Positions 1 to 9,801 of a stretch of 64,000 nucleotides of DNA are shown here, one piece after another (position 1 is the first letter of the stretch; every line of letters starts with the position of its first letter). Source of the DNA: Phenylobacterium deserti. Lineage in GTDB: Bacteria; Pseudomonadota; Alphaproteobacteria; Caulobacterales; Caulobacteraceae. The stretch is from positions 1 to 64,000 of the forward strand of contig CALQQB010000005.1 in the NCBI GenBank assembly GCA_943332615.1. Reading direction: 5' to 3'. Below the pieces are notes generated by a model that saw nothing but the letters and a program-made list of their open reading frames with translations, was not told the DNA's origin and did no database searches. A program made the translations under genes and the position numbers.

Positions 1-1719
1 CAGGCCGCGCGCCACAGTGACCACTGGCAGGTCGTCATAAGCTGCCCGGCGACGGAGCAGGTTGAGGACTAGGTCGCGCGCCCCGCGAGCCGAGCCCGGC
101 GGAGCCAGCAGGAGGTCGTCCAGCAGCCATTCCCGCAGCTTCGCGGCCAGCGCCGCAGCCGGATGGGCCGCGCCCAGGCGCCAGGACTCGGCCGCCCAGA
201 CCACGGCCGCCACAAGCGCAGCGTCCGTCCGCTCGGCGAACAGGGTCAGGATATCCTCCAGCCGCGCGGGGGTCAGGTCCCGAGCCAGGCGGCGCCGCCA
301 GACAGCGGTGCTGCCCAGTCGGCGCAGGTGGGCCGCGAGGCCCGACGGCTCCAGCCGGAACGGGTCGCGCCCAGGCTCGGCGGCGGTCGGCGTCAGGTCG
401 TCGTTCGCCCCGATCTCGAAGCGCCAGAGCGGCGCCTCGGGGCGCGGATAATCCGCCGGGTTCCCGGCGTCGGCGGCCGCCGGCCCCTTGCGGGGCTCAG
501 CGCCGTCCGGTGATGGTTTAGAGTCGGGACCGAGGGCCCCCTCGCCGACCAGTCTCGTCGCGAGCGCCGCGCGCAGCCGCGACCGCAGGGCGCCGAGCGG
601 CCCGGTGGTCGGCCAGGCCTCCGCCAGGGACTGGGCCACGCGGTCGAGGGCGAGACCCTCGGCGCGGGCGCGGGCCGCCAGCAGGCTTTCGACGCAGGCC
701 GACACGTCCAGCCGCTCGCACCCCTCGGCGAGCAGGTGGTCGAGCAGACCCTCCCGCAGCAACTGCCCCAGCGCCTCGGCGGACAGTGCGCCGCCCAGCC
801 GCCAGAGCTGCGGCGCAGCCAGGATGCCCAACAGCAATTCGGCCTCCTCGGCCGCCGCCCAGAGGCTAAGCATCTGCCGCTGGCGCGCTTCGCCCAGCAG
901 GGCGGCCAGCCGCGAGCGCGCCTCCAGACTGCTGGCCGCCGCCCGCAACCGGGCCCGCACCATCGCCGGCTCGCCATTGATCAGGCCGGGCCACGTCGCG
1001 TCGCTCAGCGCCACGATCGCGGCCGCGCGCCGCGCCGCTGTCGTCCCGGCAGCTTCCATCGCCTCGGCTGGATCGCGCGCCTTAGCCAGGGCCAGCAGGC
1101 GCCGACCCCATGCATCCGCGGTCATCTCCACCAGGGGCGCCGGCGCCGCGGGGGCCGCCAGCGCCAGCAGCCGGGCGAACTCGGCGATCGCCGCCGCCGG
1201 CCATTGGCGCATCAGCCGTGCGATCAGTCGCGCCTGCACCGGGGAGCCTCGCAACCGCGCCGCGAGCTCCGGCCCGCGCACCGCCAGCACCCGAGCCACC
1301 AAGGCGTCGAACAGCGCCGGGCTGGCCGGATCGGCGCTCCACGGCAGCAGGCCGTTATGCAGATGGGCCCACACCATGCCGAACTCCGCGGCGGCGTCCC
1401 CGGCTCGGTGGAGCGGGGGCGAGACGGCCGCCGCCTTCGGTCCGATCGCCGCGCGAAGAGCCTGGCGCAGGGCTTCCCGCAGCCGTTGCTCGGCCTCCGC
1501 CTCGGTCCAGCCCGCCGCGGTCTCGCCGAGATCCACCTCCAGCCGATCCAGGCGCACGGTCTCGTCCGCGCCCACGAACTCGTCGAATACCTCGCCGATC
1601 ACCGCCGCGCCGCGGGTGGCGGCGAAATCGCCGAAGCGCATGTGCTGGGCGCGCGCATCGGCCTCGCTCGAGAATTCGATCTCGAAGCTCAGGGACTCGA
1701 TGACGTGCGCGTGAGCCAT
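1..1719 (-). CDS. eCIS tape-measure protein (Afp14/cis_TMP-like), 3' end outside window
   Basis: The frame opens with ATG at 1719, preceded by a GGGAGG ribosome-binding site, and stays open to base 1, so the C-terminus is missing. The N-terminus reads MAHAHVIESLSFEIEF, then a run with RLDRLEVDLG near residues 55-65. This matches the start of the contractile-injection-system tape-measure family, where an FEIEF-type strand and an RIDRLEIDLG-type motif are conserved. The rest is alanine-rich and helical, as expected for a protein that sits inside the tube and sets its length. The start lies one base past the stop of the Afp12-like gene, so translation is probably coupled. Family assignment rests on the N-terminal motifs and on position in the operon. 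Confidence 0.8.
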   Translation of the reverse strand, partial: MAHAHVIESLSFEIEFSSEADARAQHMRFGDFAATRGAAVIGEVFDEFVGADETVRLDRLEVDLGETAAGWTEAEAEQRLREALRQALRAAIGPKAAAVSPPLHRAGDAAAEFGMVWAHLHNGLLPWSADPASPALFDALVARVLAVRGPELAARLRGSPVQARLIARLMRQWPAAAIAEFARLLALAAPAAPAPLVEMTADAWGRRLLALAKARDPAEAMEAAGTTAARRAAAIVALSDATWPGLINGEPAMVRARLRAAASSLEARSRLAALLGEARQRQMLSLWAAAEEAELLLGILAAPQLWRLGGALSAEALGQLLREGLLDHLLAEGCERLDVSACVESLLAARARAEGLALDRVAQSLAEAWPTTGPLGALRSRLRAALATRLVGEGALGPDSKPSPDGAEPRKGPAAADAGNPADYPRPEAPLWRFEIGANDDLTPTAAEPGRDPFRLEPSGLAAHLRRLGSTAVWRRRLARDLTPARLEDILTLFAERTDAALVAAVVWAAESWRLGAAHPAAALAAKLREWLLDDLLLAPPGSARGARDLVLNLLRRRAAYDDLPVVTVARGL

Positions 1720-1720
1720 T

Positions 1721-4369
1721 CTAACCTCCCGTCGCCCGGCGCGCGGCAGCAGCCTTGCGGCGGCGCAGTTCGCGCGCCCAGAAGGCGTCCAGCCGCGCCA
1801 GGCGCTCGAGCCGCCGGACGGGCAGGGCCTGCTCCGTCAGCCGTTCGCGCAGGAAGCTGGCCAGGGTCGTGGACGCGGCGTCCAGGCGGGCGGTAGCCTC
1901 CGCCCGTGTCGCCTCGCTGGCTCCGACATAGGCGCGCAGCCGCGCCGCCCACGTCGAGAACCTGGCCTCGAACGCCCGCATCTGGGCGAAGTCGAGCCAC
2001 AGGCAGTCCGCCGCAACGTGGACCGGGCAGTTGATGTCGATGGTCTCCTTGGCGAAGGCCTGGAACGCCGGACGCGTGGTTCGCGACGTCCAGTTGGGGA
2101 ACACGAATGTCGCCCGCAGCCCATGGAACGCGGCGTCGATCGCCGCGCCGGCCGCACGCGGACGCAGCAGAATATGTTCCACCACATGCAGGCCTTCGGA
2201 GACGCCGTTGAGCCACAGCATCCGGCGGCGCAGACGCCGGGCCAGATCGGCTGCCTGGGCCTCGCTGTCGAAACGGCCGAGCTCGTACCCGGCCTCCGCC
2301 TTGTCGGTGAGCAACAGCACGCCGCTTCCGTTCGCCTCGGGGCGCCAGCGGAAGCGCTCGCGGTTGACCGCATGGACCATGAAATTGGCGTGGAGGGCGG
2401 GGCTGTCCAGCAAAGCCTCGAGGCGTCCAGTCGTCCTTTTGAACCGCTCGCGCGCCTCAGGCATCGTCTCGCCAGCAGGGTGGGCGTCGGACCACGTGAG
2501 CGCCCAGGAGCCTTGGGAGGTGACCGTCGGCGCGACCGAAGCGCCCGGCGCCCGTGACAGCCCCCGCGGCAGGCGCGAGGTCAGCGCCCGCGCCCGCCAG
2601 CGGTGGAAACCCAGCAGCAGGCCGATGCGCATCTGGAGACCTGTCGTCGCTGGCTCCGGGTCGCCGCGCCGCGAGGTCCAGAGATTGACCGCGGTGTCGA
2701 ACCCCGCCGCGCGGTCGCGCGCCAGCCTGACCGTCCAACGGAGGTACTCGGCCTTGTTCCTCAGCAGGGCTCGGGCCAGCTCGCGGGAGTCGAGGTCGTC
2801 CAGGAACTGGCGCAACGTGTTCTGCGTGCAGGTCTCGCCATACAAGGCCAGCAGGTGATCCAGCACGCGGCTGCGCCGGTCTGCGGCATCGTCGAACGGG
2901 GCGTAGACTTGGCGCAGAATGGCCGATTGCGAGACCGCCTGGATGGTCCGAACGCCCTCGACGTCCTGTTCGTTAAGCACGTGACGCCAGTAGCTGCGGC
3001 GTGGCTCCTGGTCGATGGTGAACAGGTCGCGGATGTGGGCCAGCTGGGCGCCGCTGTTGGCCAGCAACTGGTCGAAGAGGGTGAGGTAGCCCTTCAGTTG
3101 ACCCACGCGCGCCTGGGCTCCGGGGCCGCCGCCCGCCCCACCCGCGCCCCGCCGGCCCAGACCGTAGATCACCGGAAACTCCTCCTGCACCGAGCGGAAG
3201 GGCGTGGGTCGGCGATGGCGCCCCTCCGGCGGCGGCAGGACCTTCTCGAAATCTTTGCGATTCGCGCCCGCGCTGGAGGACGTATGCAGGCGACGGGCGT
3301 GGCGGCTGGCCACCGCGCGGGCGTCCAGGGAAACCTCGGCGCCGCGCCGCAGCAGGGTCACCCGCCGCACCAGCGTCAGGTCGTGGTCGTGGTCGTGGTC
3401 GCCGTCGCCGGGCACGCGCAGGCAGGGCGCCCAGGGCTCGCGCTTGCGGCGCGGGGGATCGGCGACATCGACCTCGACGTCCAGGGCGATGATTTCCACC
3501 ACGCCCTCCACCGCCAGCACGATGGGGCGCAGTTCGCTCACCGCCAGGTTATCCGGGATCTCCCGCGGCAGGTCGCGCTCTTCGATCAGGCCATGGTGGG
3601 TGAGCGGACCATCCAGGATCTCCTCGATCGGCCGGTCCGCGCGGACCAGGTCGGCGAGGCCACGCACCCTCGCCAGGCCGGCGATATGTGCGGCGCAGTC
3701 ACGATAGATCTCCGCCAGGATGTCGGTCGGATCGCGCATGCCAGAGATGCTGGCTGTGAGCGACAGGGTGCAGAGCGTCGGCGCCACCGAGTCGATGCGC
3801 TCGTCCAGGTCCTCGCCGAACGTTCGGGCGACCCGGTACAGCGACAGAGCCCGCTCAGGCGCCGAGACGCTTCCTTGGTCGTGCGTGTGGTGGTCCGCCA
3901 GGCGCAGGCGGAGTCGATGCAGGCCCGGAATCCGCGGGACCGCCGCCACTCCGGAGGAAGCCGCCGCCTCGTCGTTCGGGATGAAGCGCGCATCCGCCAG
4001 GCCCGGGACGCCGTCCAGCAGGACCCGGCGGTAGTCGTTCTCCGTGATCGGCCGGCAGCGCAGGATCTCGTGGGGCCGGAACAGGGCCTGGCGCTCGTAG
4101 GCGATCACGCCGTCCGGGCGGCAGAGATGATCGGCCACCGGCTGGTCGGCCCGGTAGGCCAGTTCCGTGAGCGCGTAGCAGAGCTGCTCCAGGATCGTGA
4201 CACCTGGGTCATGCAGGTTGTAGTCGGTCCAGACCTTGCCGCTGAGCGCCTGGGTGTAGTCGATCCCCAGGCTGCGCAGCGCCAGGAAGCTGGCGCCGTC
4301 AGCCTCGCGATCCGCCTGGGTGCGGCGCGGGATCGACGGCGCGATCAGGTCTTCGACGGGCTCGAACAT
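1721..4369 (-). CDS. eCIS baseplate protein, Afp12-like
   Basis: This 882-residue protein probably forms part of the baseplate wedge of the injection system. I start it at ATG 4369 (MFEPVEDLIAPS), just after the stop of the upstream gene at 4372, rather than at the in-frame ATG 4417 inside that gene. Near residues 45-75 it carries WTDYNLHDPGVTILEQLCYA, a signature of the large Afp12-type baseplate proteins of eCIS loci. A histidine/aspartate-rich stretch (DGDHDHDHDLT) sits in the middle. No membrane segments or signal peptide are seen. The family is recognised by this motif and by operon position. The exact structural role is inferred from Afp/PVC. Confidence 0.75.
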   Translation of the reverse strand: MFEPVEDLIAPSIPRRTQADREADGASFLALRSLGIDYTQALSGKVWTDYNLHDPGVTILEQLCYALTELAYRADQPVADHLCRPDGVIAYERQALFRPHEILRCRPITENDYRRVLLDGVPGLADARFIPNDEAAASSGVAAVPRIPGLHRLRLRLADHHTHDQGSVSAPERALSLYRVARTFGEDLDERIDSVAPTLCTLSLTASISGMRDPTDILAEIYRDCAAHIAGLARVRGLADLVRADRPIEEILDGPLTHHGLIEERDLPREIPDNLAVSELRPIVLAVEGVVEIIALDVEVDVADPPRRKREPWAPCLRVPGDGDHDHDHDLTLVRRVTLLRRGAEVSLDARAVASRHARRLHTSSSAGANRKDFEKVLPPPEGRHRRPTPFRSVQEEFPVIYGLGRRGAGGAGGGPGAQARVGQLKGYLTLFDQLLANSGAQLAHIRDLFTIDQEPRRSYWRHVLNEQDVEGVRTIQAVSQSAILRQVYAPFDDAADRRSRVLDHLLALYGETCTQNTLRQFLDDLDSRELARALLRNKAEYLRWTVRLARDRAAGFDTAVNLWTSRRGDPEPATTGLQMRIGLLLGFHRWRARALTSRLPRGLSRAPGASVAPTVTSQGSWALTWSDAHPAGETMPEARERFKRTTGRLEALLDSPALHANFMVHAVNRERFRWRPEANGSGVLLLTDKAEAGYELGRFDSEAQAADLARRLRRRMLWLNGVSEGLHVVEHILLRPRAAGAAIDAAFHGLRATFVFPNWTSRTTRPAFQAFAKETIDINCPVHVAADCLWLDFAQMRAFEARFSTWAARLRAYVGASEATRAEATARLDAASTTLASFLRERLTEQALPVRRLERLARLDAFWARELRRRKAAAARRATGG

Positions 4370-4371
4370 GC

Positions 4372-5238
4372 TCACGGCGGCGGCGCTCCGGCCGGCCGCG
4401 CCATGTCGTCGAACCACAGGCGGGTGACGTAGGCGCGAATCTTCACCTCATCGTCCGGCTTGACCTCGCCGCGCACCCGCTTGCCGGCGAGATAGTCGCG
4501 GCGGGTGCGGATCTTCAGCTGGTAGGTGGCCTGCTCGCCATGGCCGCGCGTCGGGTTCTCCTCGGACGCCACCCAGCGCAGCTGCAGGCGATCCACCTGG
4601 CGGGAATAGTAGGCGTGATGCGCGCGGATCCGTTTCTTGTTGGCGAAGAACAGGTTGTCCCACCAGATCGGATTGAAGGTGTTCAGCGCGATCGCATGCA
4701 TCAGGGCGAAGCGGCCGGTGTCCGGCAGTCCGACGCCTGCGATGATCTCGAAGGCCTGGACGCCGTGCAGATCGCCGGTCAGGGCGTGGAACTGGCCGTC
4801 GGCGACGAGACGGTCGGCCTTGCCGTCGATGATCCGATCCTGCGCCTCGCGCCCGCGCCGGCCCTCCGAGCGGATCACGCCTTCGACGTCCAGCTCGTCC
4901 TGCGGCGAGGTCTTGCCCACACCGACCCGGCCCTCGGGAGCGAGGGTCAGCAGCGGCGCGCCGGCCACGCCCGGCCGATGGATCGACAGCCGCTTGAAGT
5001 CTTCGCCCAGGCCGATCGACCACTCGGCGCGGTCAGCATCGGACCTCGGCGTGTAGAAGCTCATCAGCGCGTGGCTGTCGCCCAGGGAGGCCACGCGCAG
5101 TCCGTCGGGCGGGGTCTTGCGGAACCCTTCGTCGGTGATGTTGAGGGCCGAGTCGATCAGGTCGGCGAAGTCGTCCTCACTGGGGCGGCTGCCTTCGCGG
5201 AAGTAGGACTTCAGGGTGTCGCGCGACTGGCGGCTCAT
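4372..5238 (-). CDS. eCIS fibre-like / baseplate-associated protein
   Basis: This 288-residue protein begins MSRQSRDTLKSYFREGSRPS, a start seen in proteins of eCIS loci that link the baseplate to a receptor-binding fibre. Around residues 95-115 it has GRVGVGKTSPQDELDVEGVI, the beta-rich repeat style of phage tail fibres (compare IGIGTTSP...LDV). The C-terminal half, with several Trp and Tyr residues, may be a binding or attachment domain. Its ATG overlaps the TGA of the upstream baseplate gene by four bases (ATGA, 5235-5238). The fibre-like call comes from the repeat motif and from position. No specific receptor can be proposed. Confidence 0.6.
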   Translation of the reverse strand: MSRQSRDTLKSYFREGSRPSEDDFADLIDSALNITDEGFRKTPPDGLRVASLGDSHALMSFYTPRSDADRAEWSIGLGEDFKRLSIHRPGVAGAPLLTLAPEGRVGVGKTSPQDELDVEGVIRSEGRRGREAQDRIIDGKADRLVADGQFHALTGDLHGVQAFEIIAGVGLPDTGRFALMHAIALNTFNPIWWDNLFFANKKRIRAHHAYYSRQVDRLQLRWVASEENPTRGHGEQATYQLKIRTRRDYLAGKRVRGEVKPDDEVKIRAYVTRLWFDDMARPAGAPPP

Positions 5239-8200
5239 GTCTGGCGGTCCGTTACGACCGGGCGGTCCCGGCGGCCCAGGACGGCGGTGCGGCCCAGCTG
5301 GATGCCGGCGAACCCTGACGGCTCCTCGGCGCGCGCACCACGGATGACGCCGGTGGGGGACGGGCCATCCGCCCTGCCGGCGTCGATCTCGATGAAGTGT
5401 TCGTCCATCGGCAAGGCAAGGCTCCAGGGCTGTAGGTGACCGACCTGCGCCGGTCCGTCAGGAAGGGCGGCCGTGTCGCGGAAACGGAAGGGCGGCCGCA
5501 CGACCAGGGCGTGGTCCTCCCAGACGTGGATCAGCGAAATAGCTTTCACCTGCTGCACGTCCCGGGCGGCGAGGATGCAGCCTTCGATTTCCTCGGCGCG
5601 GACCTGCCAGTCGAACTGGGCCGCCTGGCCGGCGTCGTGCCAGGGCGACAGATGGGCGATGATGCCGGCGTTGATCCGCCGTAGCGCATCGCCGGCGTCG
5701 GTCCGCTCGCGCAGGGTCACCCGGCACCGCACCTGGATCAGGTCGTAGCTGGCGTTGCGGACCTTCAGCTGAACACCCGGAGACGCCAGGCCGGTGAGAT
5801 AGTCCTGGATCTCGGCCAGTTGCAGCGGGTCCAGCCGTATGGGCCGCGTAGCGTATCGGGAGTCATTGCGCGGGACGACGGGCATCGCCACCACCAGCAC
5901 GTGGCCCGGACTGGCCTGGAGCTGGTCGTCGCGGCGGTTGGCTAGGCAGCGGACCTTGTAAACATAGGGGAACCGCTCCAGCACCAGCCGCTCGTAGTCC
6001 CAGGCGGTGGACGCGCGATGCTTATGGCGCAAGCGCTCACCGACCCGGGCGCGGTACAGCGCCTGCGACTCCAGCGGACGCATCTCGAAGCCGGGTTCCG
6101 GCTGCTGCAGCGCCAGCACGCCCGGCAGGGTGGCGCTGTTCAGGGTGATGCTGCCGGCCGGCAGGGGCGTCGCGGGCGGGGTCTCGTCTAGCACGCGGAC
6201 CGCGCGCATGGCCTGCGCGCGCACGCCCTTCAGCCCGGCGAAGCAGCCGGACGGCGCGTCGCTGGATAACCGCAGCCAGTAGAGGTCGCCCGGCATGATC
6301 CGGGCGCCCTGCGTCAGCCCCGGCGGCAGGTCCAGGGTGACGATCCCCGAGGTCAGGAAGCCAGAGGTGGTGTCGGAGAGCACGCGCCGCGCGTCCAGCG
6401 ACCGCCACTGGTCGCCGGCCAGCCAGGACCACTCCAGCCGCGGCGGCGGCTGCCGCCGGGCCAGGGCATCGACCGCCGCATCGCGGCGCAGGTCGAACAA
6501 CAGCGTCAGCACGCCCTGGGCCTCGCGGCTTGAGAGCCCGATGAACAGGTTGCCGTCGCGGCCCAGGTCCGGGATCAGGCCGTGCGGCCGTTCGGAACCG
6601 CTGGGGTGGATCTCCTCCGTGCCGAAGGGGTGCAGGTGCAGGATCGCCTCGCCCTCGGCGACCCTAGCCGCGGCCGTGGCGCCCAGTTCCAGCCGGGCGG
6701 CGGCGCTGTAGCTGAGGGTGATCCGCTCCATCAGGGGCGTGTAGGGCGGGTTGGGCGGGTTGGGCAGCGGCCGGGGCCTCTTGTCCTTGACGCGCGCGCT
6801 GACGACCTCGGTCAGCACGCCCGGATAGGCCTGATGGCCGAATCCGCCCTCGGGCGAGGCCAGTTGCAGCCGCACCAGACCGTTGCCGGCGCTGGGGGTG
6901 ACCGCGAACGCGCCTGACGTCGGCCGCCAGCGGGCGCGCACGTCGGCGGGATCGATGGTGATCGGCAGGCCGATGGGCGGCGCGCCTTCCCGCAGCAGGC
7001 GCACCGGCCGGGCGGTGGACGCCGCCCACAGCCCGTCGCGCAGGATCGCGGTGGAGACGCTGTAGACGCCGGCCCCGTAGTCCTCGTCGTAGGCCGCATA
7101 GTGGATGTCGAAGCCGCGCGGCGGCAGGCTGGACCACTCGGGCTGGACCTCGATGCGGGTCGGATACTTTCGCGCCAGTTCCGGCGACCCCAGCACCAGG
7201 TACGAGGCGGTGTTCGGCAGCGGCCCGAACGGCATGAACGGCCGGGTGGGGTCAAGCGGGCCCAGCTGGTTGAACGCCTGCACATCGCGCACGCCGGCCA
7301 CCTCCACGGTGATCTCCACGGCGCGCAGCAGGGCTCCGCTCAGCAGCGAGAGCGGATAGATCCCGGCATGCTTGTTGATCGTCAGGCGCGCGACCGGAGC
7401 CGCGGTCGGCCACTCCGCGCCATGGATCTCAGGCGTGCAGGGCGCGATGGCCGGATCCTCGTTCGCCAGTTCCATGACCAGGGTCATCGTGTGGCGTCCC
7501 CGGGGGGCGGGGGCGGCAGCCTCAAGCATTACCGGCCGGTAGATCTCGTGCCAGCCGTCGGCCTTGCTCAGCGCCACGCGGAACAGGTTCTCGATGATCT
7601 CGTCACGGATCAGGTTGCGCCGGCTGTCCTCGGGGTAATCGCCTTCGCGCTCGGCCAGCAGCAGGATCAGCGGGTCGCCCGGCGAATAGCGCTCCTCGTC
7701 GAACCGGCCGTCCGCCCCATCATCGACCACGCCGCGGTGAACCTTGAAGGCCGTGGTGTCGATGAACCGGGTTGCCCGCCGGCGCATGACCGACAGCACC
7801 GCATCGCGGCGGAAACCGGCGTCGGGCACCACCCACCGCGCGAACAACCGCCCCAGCGTCCGGGCAAATGCCGCGCCGGCCCCCTCTGAATCGCGTTTGA
7901 TCCTGTCGGGATCGCACGCACGCTTCAGATCCTTGAGCAGGCCCGAGACCCTCTCGGCCCCGAAATCGAATATCAGACTCAGCGTGATCCGGCGTTCACC
8001 CTCCCTCAGCCACAGCACCGGCGAGCTGATCGCCAGGCCAATGCGGGCGTCGTCGCCCTGGCGCATCGCCCCGCGCGCGTCGCCGCCGAGCAGCGCCACC
8101 GAGATCTGCCGCGCCTCGTCGTCGCGCCCCACATCGGCGCCGAAGCGGTCGACCTTGGCCCCCGTCACCAAGCCGAGGCGCGAGTCCGGCGAGATCAGGC

Positions 8201-9068
8201 TGTCGCGCTGCAGCCGCAGGGTGTGCAGCGCCTCGACCCTGACGTCGGTGACCGTGAGGTCGGTCTCCGCGACGAAGGTGATCGGTCCGCCGTCGGGCTG
8301 CTGGATCACGAACGGCGCGCCGGCCGCCACGACCACCGGCGGACCATAGGTCGGGTCGCGCTGGAACAGCAGGTGCACAGTGTCGGGCCGGGGCGGCTTG
8401 GCCCCCATCCGCAGGACGTCATGGTAGTAGAAGTCGGTCAGCCGGTCGGCGAAGGCGTTGACCCGGCCCTGCACCTCTCCCAACAGCCGGCAGAAGGCGA
8501 TCAGCAGCGCCGCGGCCGGCTCGTGCAGCTTGCTGTTGAGCGAGTCTTCCCAGATGCCCCGGGTCAGTTCGGCCATGCTTTCGAGCGCCTGGGAGAGCGC
8601 GAAATAGGCGCTGCGCAGGTGTTCGAGCGACTCCGGATCGGCGCTCACCGGTTGCTGTCTCTGGCCCCGGAACGTCGTCAGTACGACCTCGGCGCGCTCG
8701 CTCATCAGCGTGGCCCACGGCCGGTCGGACCGGGCCAGGGCCTTCGCCCAGTCGTCCAGCCAATCGGTCAGCCCCCGCAGTTCGTGGACCAGCTTGTGCG
8801 GTCGCGCAGCGGCGAAATCATCGAGGAACTCCGCCCCCCGCCGCATCAGGTCGAGGTTCTGGCTGCGCGCGATCAGCACGGACTCGTCGTGCTCGAGCAG
8901 CCGGCCCCAGGTCCCGTCCGCCGATCCGTCCAGGCCCATGAAGTGCAGGCGGCGCGCCAGTTCGAGGCTCATCACCAGCAACTGGTCCAGGTCGGTGTCA
9001 TCGACGCGGAAGACATTGCGCGCCAGCGCCTCCGGCAACCGTCCGTCCTGGGTGGCGCCCTCGGTCAT
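5235..9068 (-). CDS. Large eCIS baseplate protein, Afp11 / baseplate J-like
   Basis: This 1277-residue protein is probably the main wedge component of the baseplate. The start is ATG 9068, which overlaps the TGA of the gp25 gene (ATGA). The longer frame from 9185 would run through that gene. The N-terminal 300 residues are helical and adapter-like. The C-terminal third carries the baseplate-J style block HRASTAWDYERLVLERFPYV and then regularly spaced beta-rich segments (LDPLQLAEIQDYLTGLASPG), as in phage proteins of the gpJ/gp6 and putative baseplate assembly families. It appears considerably longer than a typical gpJ protein, so extra middle domains are likely. Identity is well supported, but the middle region is not assigned. 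Confidence 0.8.
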   Translation of the reverse strand: MTEGATQDGRLPEALARNVFRVDDTDLDQLLVMSLELARRLHFMGLDGSADGTWGRLLEHDESVLIARSQNLDLMRRGAEFLDDFAAARPHKLVHELRGLTDWLDDWAKALARSDRPWATLMSERAEVVLTTFRGQRQQPVSADPESLEHLRSAYFALSQALESMAELTRGIWEDSLNSKLHEPAAALLIAFCRLLGEVQGRVNAFADRLTDFYYHDVLRMGAKPPRPDTVHLLFQRDPTYGPPVVVAAGAPFVIQQPDGGPITFVAETDLTVTDVRVEALHTLRLQRDSLISPDSRLGLVTGAKVDRFGADVGRDDEARQISVALLGGDARGAMRQGDDARIGLAISSPVLWLREGERRITLSLIFDFGAERVSGLLKDLKRACDPDRIKRDSEGAGAAFARTLGRLFARWVVPDAGFRRDAVLSVMRRRATRFIDTTAFKVHRGVVDDGADGRFDEERYSPGDPLILLLAEREGDYPEDSRRNLIRDEIIENLFRVALSKADGWHEIYRPVMLEAAAPAPRGRHTMTLVMELANEDPAIAPCTPEIHGAEWPTAAPVARLTINKHAGIYPLSLLSGALLRAVEITVEVAGVRDVQAFNQLGPLDPTRPFMPFGPLPNTASYLVLGSPELARKYPTRIEVQPEWSSLPPRGFDIHYAAYDEDYGAGVYSVSTAILRDGLWAASTARPVRLLREGAPPIGLPITIDPADVRARWRPTSGAFAVTPSAGNGLVRLQLASPEGGFGHQAYPGVLTEVVSARVKDKRPRPLPNPPNPPYTPLMERITLSYSAAARLELGATAAARVAEGEAILHLHPFGTEEIHPSGSERPHGLIPDLGRDGNLFIGLSSREAQGVLTLLFDLRRDAAVDALARRQPPPRLEWSWLAGDQWRSLDARRVLSDTTSGFLTSGIVTLDLPPGLTQGARIMPGDLYWLRLSSDAPSGCFAGLKGVRAQAMRAVRVLDETPPATPLPAGSITLNSATLPGVLALQQPEPGFEMRPLESQALYRARVGERLRHKHRASTAWDYERLVLERFPYVYKVRCLANRRDDQLQASPGHVLVVAMPVVPRNDSRYATRPIRLDPLQLAEIQDYLTGLASPGVQLKVRNASYDLIQVRCRVTLRERTDAGDALRRINAGIIAHLSPWHDAGQAAQFDWQVRAEEIEGCILAARDVQQVKAISLIHVWEDHALVVRPPFRFRDTAALPDGPAQVGHLQPWSLALPMDEHFIEIDAGRADGPSPTGVIRGARAEEPSGFAGIQLGRTAVLGRRDRPVVTDRQT

Positions 9069-9484
9069 GCCCGGCGCCCCACGCCGGAGCCCTCCCGCAG
9101 GTAGAGAGGGAAGACCAGGTTGCTTCGCGTGTTGGTGCTGCGGATCGTGTAGTCGAGGCTGATCCGCAGGATACCCTCCAGCCACTCGCTCTCGTCGATG
9201 TCGATCGAGTTCAGGACGATCCGCACCTCGAAGAACAGGACGGCGCGCGCGATGATGTCCTTGAGGTCGGTCACGGTGCTGTCGGTGATCTCCTCGAACA
9301 CCATCGCCTTCAGGTCGCAGCCATAGGTGGGCTGCATCACCCGTTCACCCGGGGTGGTGCCGAACAGGATGCGCAGGCTCTGAGCGATATCCGCCTCGGC
9401 CGAGACCAGCGTGACCCTGGCGCTCTGCGGTTCGAAGGCGGGTGGGAACGCCCACCCCGTGCCGAGGAAGCTGTTGTCCTGCAT
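9065..9484 (-). CDS. GPW/gp25-family baseplate wedge protein (Afp9-like)
   Basis: This 139-residue protein matches the T4 gp25 / GPW family in size and pattern. It has GTGWAFPPAF near the N-terminus, then a helix (DIAQSLRILFGTTPGERVM) with the family's typical L-x-T-xxGER-M motif, and an extended C-terminal beta region. gp25 proteins join the wedges to the hub and start sheath assembly. It lies between the PAAR and Afp11-like genes, as in other eCIS operons, three bases after the first and overlapping the second by ATGA. Confidence 0.92.
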   Translation of the reverse strand: MQDNSFLGTGWAFPPAFEPQSARVTLVSAEADIAQSLRILFGTTPGERVMQPTYGCDLKAMVFEEITDSTVTDLKDIIARAVLFFEVRIVLNSIDIDESEWLEGILRISLDYTIRSTNTRSNLVFPLYLREGSGVGRRA

Positions 9485-9487
9485 GGC

Positions 9488-9787
9488 TTAGCCGCCGATG
9501 ATCACAGTGGGCAGGCCGATGACAATGCTGCCGCCGTGCGCCGTAGTGTCGCCGAGCCGCGCGGCGGGCTGACCGCCGATCATCACCGTGGCCGAGCCCT
9601 TCACGATGGCGTCGGGCGGACCAACGCACACCAGGTTATCGCCCACCACGGCGGCCGGCATCTTGCCGATCAGCACGGTGGGCACGCCGGGACCGATGAT
9701 CGGGCCGCCGACATGCGGAATCGGCGGCAGCCCCGGGGTCACCATCGGGCAGGCATGCATGTCGGTGATGCGAGCGGCGGGCGGCAT
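9488..9787 (-). CDS. PAAR-repeat spike tip protein
   Basis: This 99-residue protein starts at ATG 9787, giving MPPAARITDMHACPM. The PAAR signature occurs at the start and again as GGQPAARLGDTTAHGG near residues 71-86, with the glycine/valine-rich repeats typical of PAAR proteins. In contractile systems such proteins form the sharp metal-binding cone on the spike. His11 and Cys13, and His84, are plausible metal ligands (inference). The gene sits between the VgrG-like spike gene and gp25. There is no C-terminal toxin extension. Confidence 0.93.
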   Translation of the reverse strand: MPPAARITDMHACPMVTPGLPPIPHVGGPIIGPGVPTVLIGKMPAAVVGDNLVCVGPPDAIVKGSATVMIGGQPAARLGDTTAHGGSIVIGLPTVIIGG

Positions 9788-9801
9788 GGGCTCCCTCGGT
9801 C

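Noticed and set aside
488-1714. Long plus-strand open frame opposite the tape-measure gene
   Set aside because: Arg/Ser/Ala-rich low-complexity translation typical of GC-rich antisense frames; the minus-strand frame shows family motifs.
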